DNA from: Asterionellopsis glacialis
Lineage: Eukaryota; Bacillariophyta; Plagiogrammaphyceae; Rhaphoneidales; Asterionellopsidaceae
Length of the DNA stretch: 11,299 nucleotides
Direction: 5' to 3'
Assembly: GCA_014885115.2 (NCBI GenBank)
Contig: WKLE02000639.1
Span: 1-11,299 of the forward strand
The notes below the pieces were generated by a model. It made no database searches. It saw nothing but the letters and a program-made list of their open reading frames with translations, and was not told where the DNA came from. Position numbers and translations under genes: made by a program. Positions 8,516 through 11,299 of the stretch are shown piece by piece. How positions within the stretch are numbered: position 1 is the stretch's first letter; each line of letters opens with the position of its first letter.

Positions 8516-8667
8516 AAATAGCTCATAATTTATTCACTCTAACAATGTTAATTATATTTTCACCTCACTTTTCAATATTGCTGCCAGCATAGTGCATAGT
8601 GTTAATCCTCTACGCAAAAAGCGGTAAGTAATTATCCAATATTATTCCAATTTCATATGACTCAACC

Positions 8668-9696
8668 ATGAAAGTTGTTACACCTAACTGTGGCAATGGT
8701 CGAAGCTACCCGCCTCCTCCTATCCTGCTCAAGATTCCGAGTATGGAAGAGCAGAAGCTAGCTAAAGCGCAATACGCAAAAGTCAACCTGCTATCTAATC
8801 CTGGAGACCAAAACTCTGAAGAGAAGTATACTATGGAGTTTGTATACTTTTGTTACAGATCCCCTAGAGAACTACTAGATTGGTCCAATAACCTGGATCA
8901 AGTGATTTGCAGCCAGCGTATCACAACCAAGCCTGCTCACTACTTGATGGCCCATGCCTTACTACGTGGAGAAGGTCTTCATGTATTTACTGCCATGACT
9001 ACCCAGTAAAGAAACAAGACAATGGAGCACTTCAAGTTGGATGGGGATGACCTTAAGAAGCACTTTTTCCCACTTAAGGCGGTTATGAAGCAGAAACGCT
9101 ACATGTTCCAATTCCTCAGGAAGCCACGTGAACTAATGTGCAAAAAGTACCAAGCTACTCTTCACATGCTTAATGCCTACTTAGAGAAGTTCCCCGGAGC
9201 GGACAAAAATTCCAAGATCTCCAATGAAGAACTACTTGAGATCCTTGAATTCGGAATTCCTGCTACTTGGAGCAAGGAAGTGACTTGCCAAGGATTTGAC
9301 CCTCAGGACAAAGGCCTGCCAGCGTTTCTGGAATTTCTGGAGCATATGGAAGTTAGGGATGAAATAGGGGATCCATCAGGCCTTAGGTCCAAAGATAAAC
9401 CACCTCATAAGGACAAACCTAAGAATTAAACAAACAGCCAAGACGGTAAAGATCATAAGGCACCCAAAGGCAAACGCAAGTACTGTAAAATTCACAAAAA
9501 TAGCTTGTATGATACCAGCAAGTGCTGTGCCTTGGACAAATACATCAATCAACATCAAAAAGATGGCAGAAAGGAAGAACAGCCCAAGTTCAAGTACCCG
9601 CAGTACAACAAGTATGGCAAGCAGGAATTGAATGCCATCACAGTTCAAGTCAAGGATTTATTGACTAAAGGCTCATCTAATAAGAAAAAACTCTGA
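8668..9696 (+). pseudogene. Gypsy gag (capsid and nucleocapsid), broken by two stops
   Basis: Frame 1 is kept throughout from ATG 8668, with TAA at 9007-9009 and 9427-9429 as the only breaks. The first third has SPRELLDWSNNLDQVI, the capsid-like start seen in Ty3/gypsy gags. The middle has QKRYMFQFLRKPRELM, then LNAYLEKFPGA and EELLEILEFGIP, a block I recognise from diatom and oomycete gypsy gags. The tail is basic and includes a zinc knuckle (9484-9525). Gag would assemble into the particle that packages the RNA. ATG 8668 is the first Met giving the conserved part. The sense leaves frame 1 at the A6 run 9685-9690 and continues in frame 2 into the protease. Confidence 0.8.
9484..9525 (+). other. 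Gag zinc knuckle with altered ligands
   Basis: Cys 9484-9486, His 9493-9495, Tyr 9508-9510 and Cys 9523-9525 are spaced C-x2-H-x4-Y-x4-C. This is exactly the C-x2-C-x4-H-x4-C spacing of retroviral-type knuckles, with His in the second place and Tyr in the third. TAT for Tyr is one C-to-T step from CAT (His). A knuckle of this type binds the element RNA; with Tyr as a ligand it would probably be impaired. Confidence 0.6.
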
Positions 9697-10312
9697 TGAT
9701 ACCGATAGTGATGTCGAACAACACTACAACTTCAACTGTGATACCTTAAGTATCAACAGTGATGATGAATGAGATAATACCCCCATAGCAAATAACGTAG
9801 AAAACCAATTATTTAACTACAAAACGCCTAATCATCTGTCTTGTTATACTTTCCAAGACTTGCATAGTCGAAGAAAACAGTCCAAGACTAGACACACTTG
9901 CCTGGTAATGGTTGCGTTGATGCTAGTATGTAAAGGACAAAGTCAGAAAACTAAACCATTTAAAGTACTTTTGGATTCAGGCACTTCAGCCACCATAGCA
10001 GATAAGAAATTTACCGAGAAGCTTAAATGCAAGCCTGCGCCAAAGACACTTTGGAAAACCAAGGGCGGAAATTTTTCAACCAATCAAAAGGTCCGTGCAA
10101 CACTCAAATTGCCCGGATTCAATGAGCAGAAGGCCATTGACTGGGAAAGTCATGTTGACAAGACAGAAGGTCAACAATCATACGATATGATAATCAGATG
10201 TGAGCTCCTAGAGGAACTAGGTATGATACTTGACTATAAGCAGTGCGTAATGACTTGGGAGGATGCAGAAGTCCCAATGAAATCGACTGATTATGAAATT
10301 GAGGAAACATAA
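9689..10312 (+). pseudogene. Gypsy aspartic protease (retropepsin) region
   Basis: Frame 2 is open from 9689 to TAA 10310-10312 except for TGA 9770-9772. The leading part is acidic (NSDDTDSDVEQ). The protease proper has VLLDSGTSATIAD, with the catalytic Asp-Ser-Gly at 9974-9982, and later SYDMIIRCELLEELGM and WEDAEVPMK, which match the C-terminal half of gypsy retropepsins of this family. It cuts the gag-pol polyprotein. There is no convincing ATG for a separate protein, which fits release from a fused precursor. The Arg-Cys pair in MIIRCELL stands where gypsy proteases usually have Gly-x-Asp/Glu. The catalytic core itself is unbroken, unlike every other domain here. Confidence 0.75.
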
Positions 10313-10386
10313 AGTATGTTACAGGAACTCACTGAGCCTCAACAAGTATGCAAAGCCACTAGTCGTACGGACAAAATACTAGACAA

Positions 10387-11299
10387 AGTGACAAGATTGT
10401 GCTGGCACCTGCCTCCTTACACAGACCAGCTCTGAATGCACTACTTAAGAAATACTAACCTTGGTTTGACAGTACTCTGGGCTCATGGAACATCAACCCA
10501 GTTAGTATAGAAATAAAAGAAGGCTCTAAACCCTATCATGGAAAAGCCTATCCTGTACTGCACGTGTACAACTAACTACTCAGAGAAGAGGTGGACCAGC
10601 TCGTGACTATAGGAGTATTACGGAAAGTCAACAGGTCTGAATGGGCAGCACCTAGCTTCCCACAACCTGAGAAAAATGATACTACCAGGTTTATTTCTGA
10701 CTTTAAGAAACTGAACAAATACATCATACGACATCCATTCCCTATTCCCCATATTCAGGAATTACTTACCAAACTTGAATGCTTCTCATATGCATCATCT
10801 TTAGACTTAAATATGGGATTGTACTACCATGGGGGAAGTACAAATACTTATGTCTACACATGGAAGTCACAAGTTCAGCAGACATTTTCCAAGAGAAAAT
10901 GAGTGAACTTATGTGCAGACTAGCATTCATACGTGTGTACATCGACAATCTATTGATCCTTACAACAGACCATTTTGAAGATCACATACACAAGATAGAC
11001 CTAGTACTACAAAGACTACAGGAAGTGGGACTTAAAGTCAACGCAGAGAAATCCTTCTTTGGACAAACCAAAACGGATTATCTCCAATTTCACCTATGTC
11101 GCAAGAGCATAAGACCATTGAACCATAAGTTCTCTGCCATATGAAACATAGCACCACCTACGACTACTAAAAAGATACAATCTTTCAAAGGAATGGTCAA
11201 CTTCTACAAACAAATGTGGATACACAGATCCCACGTACTGGCTCCTCTAACCAACATCATAGTGGAATCTCACACCAATCTTCACATATTTTCATACCT
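10387..11299 (+). pseudogene. Gypsy reverse transcriptase, broken and cut by the window end
   Basis: Frame 1 carries VLAPASLHRPALNALLKKY, LGSWNINPV, GVLRKVNRSEWAAP, TRFISDFKKLNKY and SLDLNMG (motif A Asp at 10804-10806), crossing TAA at 10456-10458 and 10573-10575. Near 10813-10822 the frame changes to 3 and joins straight to IVLPWGKYKY. About 15 codons that normally lie between these motifs are missing. Frame 3 continues with DIFQEKMSEL, then YIDN (10938-10949) where gypsy RTs have YIDD, then GLKVNAEKSFF, a TGA at 11142-11144, and FKGMVNFYKQMW and HVLAPLT to the last base. This polymerase would copy the element RNA inside the particle; deletion, Asp-to-Asn and stops make this copy inactive. 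Confidence 0.85.

Larger units (their letters stand above)
8364..8667. other. Non-LTR 3' UTR and gap before gag; no gene
   Basis: No reading frame here looks coding. The first 150 bases hold two small hairpins and the downstream copy of the flanking module, so they are probably the 3' UTR of the non-LTR element. The rest is AT-rich and includes a perfect tandem CATAGTG (8588-8594, 8595-8601). If the gypsy element were complete, a 5' LTR and a tRNA primer site should lie here, yet I see neither a clear TG...CA boundary nor a recognisable primer site. Confidence 0.55.
8668..11299 (+). mobile_element. Ty3/gypsy-type retrotransposon, 5' part, decayed, cut by the window end
   Basis: Gag with a zinc knuckle, an aspartic protease, then a gypsy-type RT follow in the canonical order on the + strand. 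Gag and protease seem to have been one reading frame split by a frameshift at an A6 run (9685-9690), and RT follows with a second change near 10385. In-frame stops: TAA at 9007, 9427, 10456 and 10573, TGA at 9770 and 11142. The TAA at 10310 may be either a lesion or an original end. RNase H, integrase and the 3' LTR would lie beyond the window. Base composition is less G-poor than in the non-LTR element, suggesting a different origin or age. Confidence 0.88.

Noticed and set aside
1..11299. CRISPR array, tRNA, rRNA or bacterial operon signals
   Set aside because: No regularly spaced identical repeats, no cloverleaf or rRNA core sequence, and no ribosome-binding-site pattern were seen.

Overview
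The window looks like nuclear DNA of a eukaryote, most likely a diatom or another microalgal stramenopile. It appears to consist almost wholly of two decayed retrotransposons lying head to tail on the + strand. The diatom call rests on sequence style. The first element's reverse transcriptase (RT) carries the WKESTSTSPSG block, the GSGQGSSSSP block and an FVDD active site, and the second element has a Ty3/gypsy-type gag and RT; I associate both patterns with diatom and related algal genomes. No search was run, so this is recognition rather than proof. I see no cellular gene, tRNA, rRNA or CRISPR array, and nothing convincing on the - strand.

Layout. Positions 1-535 hold no gene but have repeated TGATGTCA/TGACG motifs, an imperfect tandem repeat (126-183) and a strong 14-bp hairpin (328-359). 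Positions 536-8363 are a non-LTR (LINE-type) retrotransposon. ORF1 (536-2587) is an RNA-binding-type accessory protein with a C-terminal coiled coil. ORF2 (2612-8363) has an apurinic-type endonuclease (EEP), RT, RNase H and a C-terminal Cys/His tail. Positions 8364-8667 are its 3' UTR and a gap. From 8668 to the window edge lies the 5' part of a Ty3/gypsy element: gag with a zinc knuckle, an aspartic protease with an intact DSG, and an RT that runs off the end.

Both elements are dead as they stand. ORF1 needs at least two frame changes and ORF2 seven. Nine internal stops are TGA, none is TAG and the rest are TAA. Several catalytic residues have become Asn (EEP GDFN to GNFN, RNase H final Asp, gypsy YIDD to YIDN). 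Almost all of these fit C-to-T or G-to-A change at former CpG sites, and four frameshifts sit at A6-A8 runs.

The least explained structure is outside the ORFs. A module of about 130 bp, with a GTTTTAC/GTAAAAC hairpin and a TTTTAGC-AGTTA box at matching spacing, occurs before ORF1 (335-461) and again after ORF2 (8384-8515). This suggests terminal direct repeats, a tandem array or a duplicated target around the first element.
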